55,762 nucleotides of DNA from Flectobacillus roseus (GCF_030056665.1 NZ_JASHIG010000041.1), one strand, 5' to 3'. Positions 8,385 to 17,980 are shown, counted from the stretch's first letter. Notes: a model not told the origin generated them from the sequence alone. Numbers and translations are program-made.

Positions 8385-10130
8385 ATGAAAAGATATTCAA
8401 GTGCAAAAAAAGCAATTGTTGCTACTTTGACATTGACTACTTTGGTGTTCTCATGCAAGGAAGATACTTTCTTGACAGTATTACCAACTGGTTCATTGGC
8501 TCAGGCGCAATTAAGTACCAAAGCAGGGGTTGAAGGTGCATTATTAGGTGCTTACTCTATGCTTGCAGGTAAAGGTTATACCCGTTTTGCGGGACCTAAT
8601 AACTGGGTGTATGGTTCAATTTTAGGTGGTGACGCTAATAAAGGTACTGACCCTGGTGATTACACAGCTATCAACCCAATCCAACGATATGAGGCTCCAG
8701 CGACGGACGGAGATATCAATGGTAGCTGGAATGCAAAGTATGAGGGTATTAGCCGTGCAAACACAACGATTCGTTTGGCTACAGCTTCGACTGAGTTATC
8801 AGATGCTGATAAAAAACGTATTATTGCTGAAGCTCGCGTTTTGAGAGGTCACTTCTATTTTGAGTTGAAAAAAATCTTCAATAGCGTTCCATATGTTGAC
8901 GAAACAAAGGATTATGGAACTGGTATTGAGAAGGTAGCAAATACTCCTGATTTCTGGGATAAAATAGAAGCTGATTTCAAGGCAGGTATGGATAACTTAC
9001 CAGAAACATTGGATCAAGCTGGTCGTGTGAATAAGTGGGCTGCAGCTTCATATTTAGGTAAAACATATTTGTTTGAGAAGAAATATACTGAAGCAAAAGC
9101 TATCTTCGACCAAGTAATAGCTAATGGAAAAACAACGAATGGTAAGAAATATGGCTTAGTAGCTAAATATGCAGAGATCTTCAATGCTGAAAATGACAAC
9201 CACGAAGAATCGATATTTGCTGTTCAAACATCAATGAATACAGGTAGTACGAACAACTCTAACGCATGGGATGATTTGAACTATCCATACAACACAGGTG
9301 CTAATGGCCCTGGTAACTGTTGCGGATTCTTCCAACCAAGTTTCTCTTTGGCGAACTCTTTCCGTACAGATGCTAATGGTTTACCTTTATTAGATGGTTC
9401 TTACAATACTGGAAGTAATCAATTAGTAAATGACTACGGTGTTGAATCAAATGCAGCATTTACTCCAGATAAAGGCAATCTTGATCCACGTATTGACCAC
9501 TCTATCGGTCGTCGTGGTATTCCTTACTTAGACTGGATCGATCACCCAGGAAAAGACTGGATTCGTTCTCAACCATATGCTGGTCCATACTCTCCTAAAA
9601 AATATGTGTACTACAAAACTCAAGAGAACACATTGACAGATGGTAGCTCATGGACTCGCGGTTATGCTACAATGAACTACACAATTATCCGTTTCGCTGA
9701 CGTATTATTAATGGCTGCTGAAGCAGAAGTTGAAGTAGGTAGTTTAGAAAAAGCACGTGAGTATGTTAACAGAGTAAGAGCTCGTGCCGCAAATCCTTCT
9801 GGTTTTGTAACAAAAGCTGGTAAGCCTGCTGCTAACTATGTAATCAGTTTGTATAACACAGCATGGACTGACAAAGCTGTAGCTCGTAAAGCTGTTCGTT
9901 TCGAACGTAAACTTGAATTGTCAGGTGAAGGTCACAGATTCTTTGACTTAGTTCGTTGGGGTGAAGCTGCTACAGAATTGAATACATACTTAGCGTATGA
10001 ATCTAAATTCTTAGTTACTATGTTTGGTGGAGCTAAATTTACAGCTAACAAAAACGAGTATCTTCCAATCCCTCAAACTCAAATCGATATCCAAGGTAAA
10101 GATATCTTGAAGCAAAACCCTGGTTATTAA
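8385..10130 (+). CDS. SusD/RagB-family nutrient-binding lipoprotein
   Basis: Surface lipoprotein forming the lid of the SusC transporter. The 581-residue product starts with a lipoprotein signal (lipobox LVFSC, Cys24) and has SusD family features: tetratricopeptide-like helices (ARVLRGHFYFELKKIFNSVPYVD, about 145-170, where the typical LRA.YYF.L.. pattern is recognisable) and the conserved C-terminal region (RFADVLLMAAEAEVEVG, RRFERKLEL-like segment, GEGHRFFDLVRWG, YLPIPQTQID). It is translated from its own ATG 53 bp after susC and is followed by a hairpin terminator, so susC and susD form the main transcript. Confidence 0.95.
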   Translation: MKRYSSAKKAIVATLTLTTLVFSCKEDTFLTVLPTGSLAQAQLSTKAGVEGALLGAYSMLAGKGYTRFAGPNNWVYGSILGGDANKGTDPGDYTAINPIQRYEAPATDGDINGSWNAKYEGISRANTTIRLATASTELSDADKKRIIAEARVLRGHFYFELKKIFNSVPYVDETKDYGTGIEKVANTPDFWDKIEADFKAGMDNLPETLDQAGRVNKWAAASYLGKTYLFEKKYTEAKAIFDQVIANGKTTNGKKYGLVAKYAEIFNAENDNHEESIFAVQTSMNTGSTNNSNAWDDLNYPYNTGANGPGNCCGFFQPSFSLANSFRTDANGLPLLDGSYNTGSNQLVNDYGVESNAAFTPDKGNLDPRIDHSIGRRGIPYLDWIDHPGKDWIRSQPYAGPYSPKKYVYYKTQENTLTDGSSWTRGYATMNYTIIRFADVLLMAAEAEVEVGSLEKAREYVNRVRARAANPSGFVTKAGKPAANYVISLYNTAWTDKAVARKAVRFERKLELSGEGHRFFDLVRWGEAATELNTYLAYESKFLVTMFGGAKFTANKNEYLPIPQTQIDIQGKDILKQNPGY

Positions 10131-10160
10131 TTTTAACCAATTATAAATTGCTTTAATACA

Positions 10161-10189
10161 AAAGAGATGGTATATATTGCCATCTCTTT
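10161..10189 (+). terminator. Terminator or attenuator between susD and VCBS gene
   Basis: A 10-bp perfect stem (AAAGAGATGG at 10161-10170, CCATCTCTTT at 10180-10189) with a 9-nt loop, followed by T4. The next start codon is only 26 nt downstream and no clear promoter fits in between, so partial read-through into the VCBS gene is likely. Confidence 0.75.
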
Positions 10190-10215
10190 TTTTATAAGAT
10201 TTAACTCTCAATATC

Positions 10216-13200
10216 ATGAAAAAACTATTACGACTTTGTATCTGTTTACTCCCTGTTGTTTGGCAAGTTTCGTGTACTAATGATGGCGCATTGTTTACCC
10301 AACTCAATGCAGAAGACACAGGTATTACCTTCTCAAATAGAATTACAGAGAGTGATACGATGAATGTTCTTACTTTCGAATATATCAACAATGGTGGGGG
10401 TGTTGCAGTGGGTGATTTTAATAACGATAGTTTGCCTGATGTCTATTTTACTGGAAATATGGTAAGCAATAAATTATACTTGAATAAAGGTGATTTTAAG
10501 TTTGACGATGTTACTGCAAAAGCAGGTGTAGATGGCGCAAAAAAATGGTGTTCGGGGGTAGCTATTGTAGATATTAATAATGATAACAAATTAGATATTT
10601 ATGTATGTGCTACAGCTAAAAAAGTAGCTTCAGAACGAGCAAATTTACTCTATGTAAACCAAGGTGTAGATAAAAATAATGTACCTATTTTTAAAGAGAT
10701 GGCACAGGAATATGGTATTGCTGATACAACTCATACTACCAATGCTGCTTTCTTTGATTATGATAATGATGGTGACCTCGACCTTTATGTACTTGTCAAC
10801 GAAATGGATGATACCCGTTTCCCGAATAAGTATCACGAAAAAATTGTAGATGGTTCTTCGAAAAGAACCGATAGACTTTATAGAAATGATTGGGATACTA
10901 TAAAAAAACACCCAGTCTATACCGATGTATCAAAACAGGCAGGAATTCAGATTGAGGGATACGGTTTGGGACTCAATATCACTGACATTAATCGCGATGG
11001 CTGGAAGGATATTTATGTAACCAATGACTATTTGACCAATGATTTGCTTTATATCAATAATCATGATGGTACATTCACCGATCAAGCAAGTTTGTATTTC
11101 AAACATACTTCTTACTCTGCGATGGGAAATGATGTGAGCGATATCAACAATGATGGATTGGTTGACATTATTGCGTTGGATATGATGCCAGAGTCTAATT
11201 ATCGTAAAAAAATGATGACGCCTGCCAATAACTATGTGACTTATCAAAATAATGAGCAATATGGTTATGGTTATCAGTATCCGCGAAATACGCTTCAGGT
11301 TAATTTGGGAAAAGATCCTTATTCTAAGCGTCCATTATTTAGCGAGGTTGGTCTTTTGGCAGGTGTATCCGAAACAGATTGGAGCTGGACTCCGATGGTT
11401 ACAGATTTTGATAATGATGGTCTTCGAGACATTATTATTACCAACGGATATCCTCGCGATGTTACCGACCAAGACTTCATTGCCTATCGTGCGTCTATGT
11501 CGAGTATTATGACACGAATGATGTTGTTGGACTCGATTCCTTCTGTTAAAATCAAAAACTTTGCGTATAAAAATAAAGGTAATTTAAAGTTTGAAGAGGT
11601 GACGGAGTCATGGGGTATTACAGAGCCTAGTTTCTCAAATGGAGCAGCCTATGCTGACTTAGATAATGATGGTGATTTGGATTACATCGTGAATAATATC
11701 AATGATTCGGCATCTGTTTTCAGAAATAACGTGGTTCAGCAAAAACCAAATGAAAGTAACTACCTAAAAGTACAACTTAAAGGTGGTAAGGATAATGTTC
11801 AAGGCTACGGTGCTTGGGTCGAAATTTCGTACGCAAATGATCAAAAGCAAGTATACGAATACACACCATATCGTGGGTATTTGTCTAGTGTAGACCCTAC
11901 AGCACATTTTGGTTTGGGCAAAACTCAAACGGTAAAAGAGGTAAGAGTGATATGGCAAAATGGTAAAGGACAAGTTTTTAAAAATGTTAAAGCGAATAAA
12001 ACTTTGTATGTCGACGAAGCCCAAGCTCAGGTATTACCCGATGAAAAAGAGAAGGCTGTAAATCCATTGTTAGTAGATATAACAGATGTAATCAATACTG
12101 GATACATTCATCAAGAACAGGATATTATTGATTTTAACGTACAAAAATTATTGCCTCATAAGTTTTCTCAATTTGGACCAGCACTAGCTGTGGGAGATGT
12201 AAACGGCGATGGATTGGATGATATCTTTGTAGGTGGGGCAAGCCAGTATAAAGGACGGTTTTTGTTGCAAAATACTACAGGTAAGTTTGAAGTAAAAGAC
12301 TTTTTGCCGGGACTTGAAGGAAAAGAAAAACTCTCAGAAGATATGGGAGTATTACTTTTTGACGCAGAAAAAGATGGAGATTTAGACTTGTACGTAGTAA
12401 GTGGAAGTTATGAGTTCCCTGCGGGAGACCAAAACTATAAAGACCATTTGTTTATCAATGACGGAAAAGGACATTTTCAGTCTGCCGATCAAGCTATTCC
12501 TGCTTTACTAAAAAGTGGTTCTTGTATCAAAGCTGTAGATTATGACCGAGATGGCGATTTGGATTTGTTTATCGGGGGTAGGGTAGAGCCAGGGGCATAT
12601 CCAAAGCCCGTTAATAGCTATATTCTCCGTAATGAAGCACCTCAGGTGAAATTTACTGACGTTACGGCGCAAGTGGCACCTCAACTAAATCAAGTAGGTC
12701 TGATTTGTGACGCCTTATGGACTGATTATGACAATGATGGTTGGATGGATTTAGCGTTGGCTGGTGAGTTTATGCCAATAACTTTCTTGAAAAACCAAAA
12801 CGGTAGGCTCACTTCGGCACAAGAAACTGGAATAGAGTCTTATAAAGGCTGGTGGAATAGCCTTAGCGGAGGTGACTTTGATAATGACGGTGATATGGAT
12901 TATATAGCAGGTAACTTAGGATTAAACTCCTTGAATCGTGCTTCTGATTCCAATCCTATTACGGTTTATGCAAAAGACTTTAATAACGATGGACATTATG
13001 ATGCTATTCCGACGGTATTTTACAAAGATTTGGATGGCGTGCGTAAGGAATTTCCATTTAATACTCGTGATGATTTAGCCAAGCAGTTTATCCAAACTCG
13101 TCAACGTTTTGATTCGTATGCGAAATATGCCAAAGCTACCATCAATGAAGTATTAAAACCTGAAGAGTTGAAAGATGCCATTATCCTAAAGGCCAATTGG

Positions 13201-13764
13201 ATGAAAACTAGTTATCTCGAAAACCAAGGAAATGGTAAGTTTAAGATAAAAGAGTTGCCGATACAAGTACAATTTGCTCCTGTATTTGGGATGGTGGTAC
13301 AAGATTTTGACCAAGATGGTAATCTGGATGTGCTAATGACTGGAAATGATTATGCGACAGAATTAACGGTTGGACGTATGGATGCCTCTCAGGGAAATAT
13401 CCTAAAAGGCGATGGTAAAGGAGGTTTTACAGTACTACCAATTAATCAAAGCGGTTATCGTGTAACTGGAGATGCCAAAGCATTAGTAGAACTTCAGTCA
13501 GCAAAAGGAAGTTTGTTAACTGTTACATCTCAAAATAGAGATAAATTGAAGTTTTTTGAAAGTACAAAGCCATACAAGATGTTCAAACTAGCACCAAATG
13601 AAAATAGTGCATTATTGAGTCTTAAAAATGGTAAAACTCGAAAAGTAGAAATTCCTTATGGCTCATCATTCTTGTCACAATCGGCTCATAAACTCATGGT
13701 AGGAAGTGATGTCATAAAAGCACAAGCAATGAATGAAAAGGGTCAGAAACGAATGTTAAACTAG
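10216..13764 (+). CDS. VCBS/FG-GAP repeat protein with ASPIC/UnbV domain
   Basis: An exported 1182-residue protein with an N-terminal hydrophobic signal ending at Cys20 (QVSC, an imperfect lipobox). It has at least a dozen Ca-binding-like FG-GAP/VCBS repeats with the pattern D-x-(N/D)-x-D-G-x-x-D, for example GDFNNDSLPDVYF, FDYDNDGDLDLYV, TDFDNDGLRDIII, VGDVNGDGLDDIFVGG and QDFDQDGNLDVLMTG, consistent with a beta-propeller fold. An ASPIC/UnbV segment (GYGAWVEISY, YRGYLSSVDPTAHFGLG, about 530-610) separates two propeller blocks. Such CRTAC1-like proteins often follow susCD in Bacteroidota. A role in surface binding or processing of the imported glycan is inferred and no catalytic motif is seen. 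Confidence 0.9.
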   Translation: MKKLLRLCICLLPVVWQVSCTNDGALFTQLNAEDTGITFSNRITESDTMNVLTFEYINNGGGVAVGDFNNDSLPDVYFTGNMVSNKLYLNKGDFKFDDVTAKAGVDGAKKWCSGVAIVDINNDNKLDIYVCATAKKVASERANLLYVNQGVDKNNVPIFKEMAQEYGIADTTHTTNAAFFDYDNDGDLDLYVLVNEMDDTRFPNKYHEKIVDGSSKRTDRLYRNDWDTIKKHPVYTDVSKQAGIQIEGYGLGLNITDINRDGWKDIYVTNDYLTNDLLYINNHDGTFTDQASLYFKHTSYSAMGNDVSDINNDGLVDIIALDMMPESNYRKKMMTPANNYVTYQNNEQYGYGYQYPRNTLQVNLGKDPYSKRPLFSEVGLLAGVSETDWSWTPMVTDFDNDGLRDIIITNGYPRDVTDQDFIAYRASMSSIMTRMMLLDSIPSVKIKNFAYKNKGNLKFEEVTESWGITEPSFSNGAAYADLDNDGDLDYIVNNINDSASVFRNNVVQQKPNESNYLKVQLKGGKDNVQGYGAWVEISYANDQKQVYEYTPYRGYLSSVDPTAHFGLGKTQTVKEVRVIWQNGKGQVFKNVKANKTLYVDEAQAQVLPDEKEKAVNPLLVDITDVINTGYIHQEQDIIDFNVQKLLPHKFSQFGPALAVGDVNGDGLDDIFVGGASQYKGRFLLQNTTGKFEVKDFLPGLEGKEKLSEDMGVLLFDAEKDGDLDLYVVSGSYEFPAGDQNYKDHLFINDGKGHFQSADQAIPALLKSGSCIKAVDYDRDGDLDLFIGGRVEPGAYPKPVNSYILRNEAPQVKFTDVTAQVAPQLNQVGLICDALWTDYDNDGWMDLALAGEFMPITFLKNQNGRLTSAQETGIESYKGWWNSLSGGDFDNDGDMDYIAGNLGLNSLNRASDSNPITVYAKDFNNDGHYDAIPTVFYKDLDGVRKEFPFNTRDDLAKQFIQTRQRFDSYAKYAKATINEVLKPEELKDAIILKANWMKTSYLENQGNGKFKIKELPIQVQFAPVFGMVVQDFDQDGNLDVLMTGNDYATELTVGRMDASQGNILKGDGKGGFTVLPINQSGYRVTGDAKALVELQSAKGSLLTVTSQNRDKLKFFESTKPYKMFKLAPNENSALLSLKNGKTRKVEIPYGSSFLSQSAHKLMVGSDVIKAQAMNEKGQKRMLN

Positions 13765-13806
13765 ATTAAAATAGAAAAGGGGCTTACGCCCCTTTTCTAT
13801 TTTAAT
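13765..13806. terminator. Bidirectional terminator, VCBS gene / class A PBP
   Basis: A 19-bp perfect stem (13765-13783 with 13788-13806) and a TTAC tetraloop. The VCBS stop codon touches its left edge and the stop codon of the opposing penicillin-binding protein (13802-13804) lies inside the right arm. Confidence 0.92.
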
Positions 13807-16129
13807 TCAAAAAACCATCTTCATCTTTAGGTTTTACTGTTGGTGGTTGCACTTGCGTTGAATCACTTGGCGCAGCATAACAGTTAATATCTACCCCATC
13901 AGGCTTGTTAAATGGCCCTTTTTTATATCCTGCAATCCGAAGCGAAGGGTCGGCATATACTTTATCCATAAACATAGCATACGCAGGCATAGCCATTTTT
14001 GCACCTTGCCCTAGACTAATACTACGAAAGTGAATACTACGGTCATCTCCACCTACCCATACACCGCCAACTAAATTTTGTGTTACGCCCATAAACCATC
14101 CATCCGAATAGTTAGATGTAGTACCTGTTTTAGCGCCAATCTCGTTGCCCTGCGCACAGCTGTAACGACGTAATCCTTCAGCAGTACCTCCAGGCTCTAG
14201 AACAGCACCCTGAAGCATATGTACCATTTTATAGGCAGTTTCTTTATTCATAACTTGCTTCGTTGTTGTTTCAAAACGGCGAAGTTCGTTCCCATTTTTA
14301 TCTTCAATGCTTAGAATCAAAAGAGGCTCAATACGATAGCCTTCATTCACAAATGAGCAGTAAGCATCTACTTGCTCAAATATTGAGACCTCGCTGGCAC
14401 CCAAACATAAGGCTGGTGTTTCGTTCAAAGGACTTGTAATACCAACTCGGTGAGCAAATTCTGCTACTTTTTGAGGCCCTAGTTGTTTCATCAGTTTTGC
14501 CGAAACAGTATTGATAGAACGCGCCATTGCTCTACGCAAAGACATACTTTGGTACGAGTATTTACCATCAGAGTTTTGTGGTGTCCAAGATTTCATGATA
14601 CCATCTTCCTGTCCGAAGGTAACAGGTTCGTCCACAACATAATCACATGGCGTTACAATGTCACTTTCGATAGCAGAGGCGTATACAAAAGGCTTGAAGG
14701 TAGAGCCTGGCTGGCGCTTACTCTGACGAACGTGATCATACTTAAAGTACTTAAAATTAATACCACCTACCCATGCTTTAACGTGACCATTATTAGGATC
14801 CATTGCCATGAAGCCAGCATTCAAAATTCTTTTATAATAATTCAAAGAATCTAAAGGCGACAGTGTTGTGTCTTTTTCTCCTTGCCACGAAAATACGGTC
14901 ATACGGACAGGTTTCTTGAGTACTTCCCATACTTTATCTTCGTCTCCATCCATTTCCTCCATCAGTTGACGATAACGATCAGTCCGTTTCATGGCATCTT
15001 TTAGGAAGCCTTTGATTTCACGCATGTGCTCGTCAACCCAAGGATTACGACCCTTCCAGTGTTCATAAAACTTCTTTTGCTGAGCCATCATGTGCTCGCG
15101 CATCGACTCTTCAGCATATTGCTGCATACGAGAATCAAGCGTACAATGAATTTTGAGCCCACTGGTATAGAGATTTAATTGTTCGTCATCGCCACGACTT
15201 TGATTGAGATCTTCAATAATGGCTAACAACTGCTTTTTAATAGCTTCTCTAAAATAAGGAGCTAAACCTGTATTATGGTTCTCAACTTTGAATTTCAATA
15301 ATATCGCTTGGTTTTGAAGGTCTTGGGCTTCAGATTCTGGTAGATACCCATACTTCACCATTTGTGCCAAAACAGTATTTCTACGAATCAAACATTTTTC
15401 TGGGCGTCTTCTGGGGTCGTAAAGATTAGGGTTTTGTAACATACCAATCAAGGTAGCCGCTTCATTGACACTAACATTGCCTACTTCTTTACTAAAATAG
15501 GTCTTACAAGCTACTCTGATTCCATAAGCATTATTACCAAACTCTACCTCGTTGAGGTACATTTTCATGATTTCTTGTTTGGTATATCTACTTTCCAAAC
15601 GGATAGCTAAAATCCATTCTTTCGTTTTGGCAATTACAGTACTTATTTTAGGAATACGCATCAATAGACCTTTATATTCCATGCCCTCTTCAGCCGATTC
15701 AGCGCTACGAGTATTGAAAAGGTTTTTGGCTAATTGCTGTGTAATCGTACTACCACCACCTGCCGTACCAAAGCTGGTCACAACACGGAATGTACTACGC
15801 AAATCTATACCAGAGTGCTTAGCAAAACGAGCATCTTCTGTTGCCATCAAAGCATTGATGATATTGGGCGAAAGTTCTTCAAATTCTACTGGACTACGGT
15901 TTTCTCTGAAATATTTGGTAAGCTCAACGCCATCTTCTGAAATCAAAACGGAGGCTAATTGGCTTTTAGGGTTTTCGAGTTCTTGGAGACTAGGCATTCC
16001 TCCAAACAACCAGAAGAAGTTATAGTTAACAGCTAGAACGTATAAAACAAGTGCAATAAAACCACGAATAGACCATTTCCAGAGGCTTTGAATGGTACGT
16101 TGGTATTTACCGGGTTGGAGTTTTATCAT
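13802..16129 (-). CDS. Class A penicillin-binding protein (PBP1A-like)
   Basis: Bifunctional peptidoglycan synthase. The 775-residue product has one N-terminal membrane anchor (about 17-42), a GT51 glycosyltransferase domain (catalytic Glu in ATEDARFAKHSG, then GGGSTITQQLAKNLF and NEVEFGNNAYGI) and a transpeptidase domain with the three penicillin-binding motifs: SxxK in PGSTFKPFVYAS, SxN in ARSINTVSAKLM and KTG in GAKTGTTSNYSDGWF. The ATG at 16129 gives a normal short cytoplasmic tail. It is monocistronic, ending in the shared terminator. The tail is Pro- and Asp-rich (PPTVKPKDEDG). Confidence 0.95.
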   Translation of the reverse strand: MIKLQPGKYQRTIQSLWKWSIRGFIALVLYVLAVNYNFFWLFGGMPSLQELENPKSQLASVLISEDGVELTKYFRENRSPVEFEELSPNIINALMATEDARFAKHSGIDLRSTFRVVTSFGTAGGGSTITQQLAKNLFNTRSAESAEEGMEYKGLLMRIPKISTVIAKTKEWILAIRLESRYTKQEIMKMYLNEVEFGNNAYGIRVACKTYFSKEVGNVSVNEAATLIGMLQNPNLYDPRRRPEKCLIRRNTVLAQMVKYGYLPESEAQDLQNQAILLKFKVENHNTGLAPYFREAIKKQLLAIIEDLNQSRGDDEQLNLYTSGLKIHCTLDSRMQQYAEESMREHMMAQQKKFYEHWKGRNPWVDEHMREIKGFLKDAMKRTDRYRQLMEEMDGDEDKVWEVLKKPVRMTVFSWQGEKDTTLSPLDSLNYYKRILNAGFMAMDPNNGHVKAWVGGINFKYFKYDHVRQSKRQPGSTFKPFVYASAIESDIVTPCDYVVDEPVTFGQEDGIMKSWTPQNSDGKYSYQSMSLRRAMARSINTVSAKLMKQLGPQKVAEFAHRVGITSPLNETPALCLGASEVSIFEQVDAYCSFVNEGYRIEPLLILSIEDKNGNELRRFETTTKQVMNKETAYKMVHMLQGAVLEPGGTAEGLRRYSCAQGNEIGAKTGTTSNYSDGWFMGVTQNLVGGVWVGGDDRSIHFRSISLGQGAKMAMPAYAMFMDKVYADPSLRIAGYKKGPFNKPDGVDINCYAAPSDSTQVQPPTVKPKDEDGFLN

Positions 16130-16368
16130 GGGTTAATAATTATGACTTGAGTCGTTTATATGAGTTGGAAATGTTTAAATAGGGAAGTATTTCTGAAAGT
16201 TGACTCTTAACTTCCGAAATCTACTATCTAAAATCAGCAATTAGGGAAATTCGCTTTTACAAATTTAAAAATTTAATACATATACGCTTGATTTGGCAGA
16301 AAAGTATTCGAATCTGCCATAATTATTGAGTAAATGGATAATTACTAGAAAGATATCTTTCGTAAATA

Positions 16369-17022
16369 TCAATGTCTATTTACCAATAAACCTTTTTGAC
16401 TCAATTGAGGGTATTTAGTTTCAAAATACCTTTGATAGATTTTAATAGCTAAAATAGCACTGATTATTCCGATCATAGAACCTCCTAATAAGTCCTCAGG
16501 AAAGTGCTGAAAAAGATAAGGTCTAGAATAGGCTGCTGTGATTGCCAAGGTAAGAAATATAGGATTGATCATCGGCTTTTTAGTAAAAAATACCCAAAGC
16601 GTAAAAATACAAAATGCGCTGGTCGTATGACCTGATGGAAAACTATTGAATCCATGAAGCTCAACGCCACTCACGTATTTCCATGGGTATGATACATCTT
16701 TAAAAAACTCACTTGGTCGTAAGGTTTGAAACGAAAATTTTAAACCTTGTGAAATAAGTGTACTGACTGCAAATGCTATAACTCCTATAAATGCTTGTTC
16801 GTATTTGAATACTAACCAAACCAAAATCATGGTAACAAAAAACCATCCTTCCCCCAACTGAGTAGCGCACCAGAAAAAAGTATCCGACCAAATAGTGCGA
16901 TGAGAGTTAATCCAAACCATTTGTTCAAACTTTGGCGTTTGTAAAACCCATCCCAAGCACACAAGCCACATTAGTATAAAAGGAACAAAAAAAGAGAGAT
17001 TATTTTTCAAAAGATTTTTCAT
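16369..17022 (-). CDS. PAP2-superfamily membrane phosphatase
   Basis: A 217-residue integral membrane protein with about six hydrophobic segments. It shows the three PAP2 motifs: KFSFQTLRP (K-x6-RP), FPSGHTTSA (PSGH) and SRPYLFQHFPEDLLGG (S-R-x5-H-x3-D). Members remove phosphate from lipid phosphates such as undecaprenyl pyrophosphate, phosphatidic acid or lipid A. The adjacent class A PBP makes undecaprenyl pyrophosphate recycling attractive, but that is inference and the 240-bp gap argues for separate transcripts. ATG at 17022. It is divergent from the DUF177 operon. Confidence 0.88.
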   Translation of the reverse strand: MKNLLKNNLSFFVPFILMWLVCLGWVLQTPKFEQMVWINSHRTIWSDTFFWCATQLGEGWFFVTMILVWLVFKYEQAFIGVIAFAVSTLISQGLKFSFQTLRPSEFFKDVSYPWKYVSGVELHGFNSFPSGHTTSAFCIFTLWVFFTKKPMINPIFLTLAITAAYSRPYLFQHFPEDLLGGSMIGIISAILAIKIYQRYFETKYPQLSQKGLLVNRH

Positions 17023-17169
17023 AACTGCAAAGTTCGTAAAAATTGAGCCTCCTTCAAACTCCCCTGTTTTGATAGTAGACCAAATATGGTTGAACCTATC
17101 AGTATAGTAAGTGGTTCATTGCCTGAGAATTAATAAAAAATCTTTTTCTCAAAAGTATTGCTTCGAATT

Positions 17170-17201
17170 GTTGTCATTTTCAAAAAAAGTCTCTAATTTT
17201 G
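17170..17201 (+). promoter_or_regulatory. Sigma-A promoter of the DUF177-rpmF operon
   Basis: TTG at 17171-17173 is followed after 20 nt by TAATTTTG at 17194-17201, a full match to the Bacteroidota -7 box TAnnTTTG. Transcription would start a few bases later, leaving a leader of about 110 nt before the first gene. Confidence 0.75.
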
Positions 17202-17210
17202 CAGTCTTTT

Positions 17211-17305
17211 CGGGATAACCTAGCTTTAGGTTAGCTCAAAAGCATGCGCACAATACTGCGCGCACGGTGACATAGAGTATCCAAACCGCGTCTGTTGGAC
17301 AGACC
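17211..17305 (+). promoter_or_regulatory. Structured 5' leader of the DUF177-rpmF operon
   Basis: The leader is richer in GC than its surroundings and can fold into several helices: TAACCTA/TAGGTTA (17216-17222 with 17227-17233), TGCGC/GCGCA (17245-17249 with 17260-17264), GTCTG/CAGAC (17290-17294 or so with 17299-17303) and a possible closing stem GGATA/TATCC (17213-17217 with 17278-17282) that competes with the first. GCGCAC is repeated at 17246 and 17260. I do not recognise a known riboswitch. It could be a ribosomal-protein leader or a small RNA. Confidence 0.4.
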
Positions 17306-17314
17306 TTTATTTGA

Positions 17315-17980
17315 TTGAAAGCCTTGAAAAAGAATTATTTAGCAAATTATAAAATTGATATTTTTCGCCTTGACAACAAGCAGTATCTGCATGAGTTTGA
17401 GGGCGACAATCAGTTTTTTGCTGAGTTTGAGCAAGGTGAAATCGGTAAAGGAAACTTCAAAGCAAAAGTAACTTTAGATAAATCAGAAACGATGATTCAG
17501 TTACTTTACGAAATTGAAGCAGTCGTAGAATTGACCTGTGATAGAAGCCTAGAACAGTTTGATTATCCTATCAGCATCACAAAAAAAATGATTTTGAAGT
17601 TTGCAGATAGAACAGAAGAAGTCACAGATGAACTGATGTTAATTGATCGCCATGTACAACAGATTAATGTTGCGCAAGATATATTCGACTTCATCTTTTT
17701 AGAAATTCCAATAAAGAGATTGCACCCCAAATTTGTTCAAGAAGAAGTAGAAAGGTACGACGAGGAAGATGAAGATGATGAAGATTGGGATGACGACGAT
17801 TTGCTTTGGGAAGATGAAGAAGGAGAGTTTGTTTATACCACAGGAGGCGGAGACCATGATGACGAGGACGAAGAAGAATATGAAGAGGAAGAAGAGGAAG
17901 AAAGTTCAGAAGACAACTCAGAAGCGCCAATAGACCCACGTTGGGCTATATTGAAGAATTTGAAAAATAATCAAAATTAA
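17315..17980 (+). CDS. DUF177 (YceD-family) protein
   Basis: A 221-residue protein of the DUF177 family, known from bacteria and plastids to be encoded next to rpmF and linked to large-subunit rRNA maturation. Seen here are the family fold region (about 8-150, with VELTCDRSLEQFDYPI, the usual single-Cys motif), a very acidic stretch (about 145-205) and the usual ending PIDPRWAILKNL. The start is a TTG at 17315: a stop codon immediately precedes it in frame, and the first ATG would remove the conserved N-terminus. A second TTG at 17324 is possible. It is 66 bp upstream of rpmF, the expected neighbour. Confidence 0.85.
   Translation: MKALKKNYLANYKIDIFRLDNKQYLHEFEGDNQFFAEFEQGEIGKGNFKAKVTLDKSETMIQLLYEIEAVVELTCDRSLEQFDYPISITKKMILKFADRTEEVTDELMLIDRHVQQINVAQDIFDFIFLEIPIKRLHPKFVQEEVERYDEEDEDDEDWDDDDLLWEDEEGEFVYTTGGGDHDDEDEEEYEEEEEEESSEDNSEAPIDPRWAILKNLKNNQN

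Noticed and set aside
10645..11259. Antisense frames within the VCBS gene
   Set aside because: They arise from the repeated GAT/AAT codons of the Ca-binding loops read on the other strand, giving Ile-rich nonsense.
17691..17939. 82-codon antisense frame in the DUF177 gene
   Set aside because: It is the complement of the acidic GAA/GAT tract (Leu/Pro/His-rich product), a shadow.
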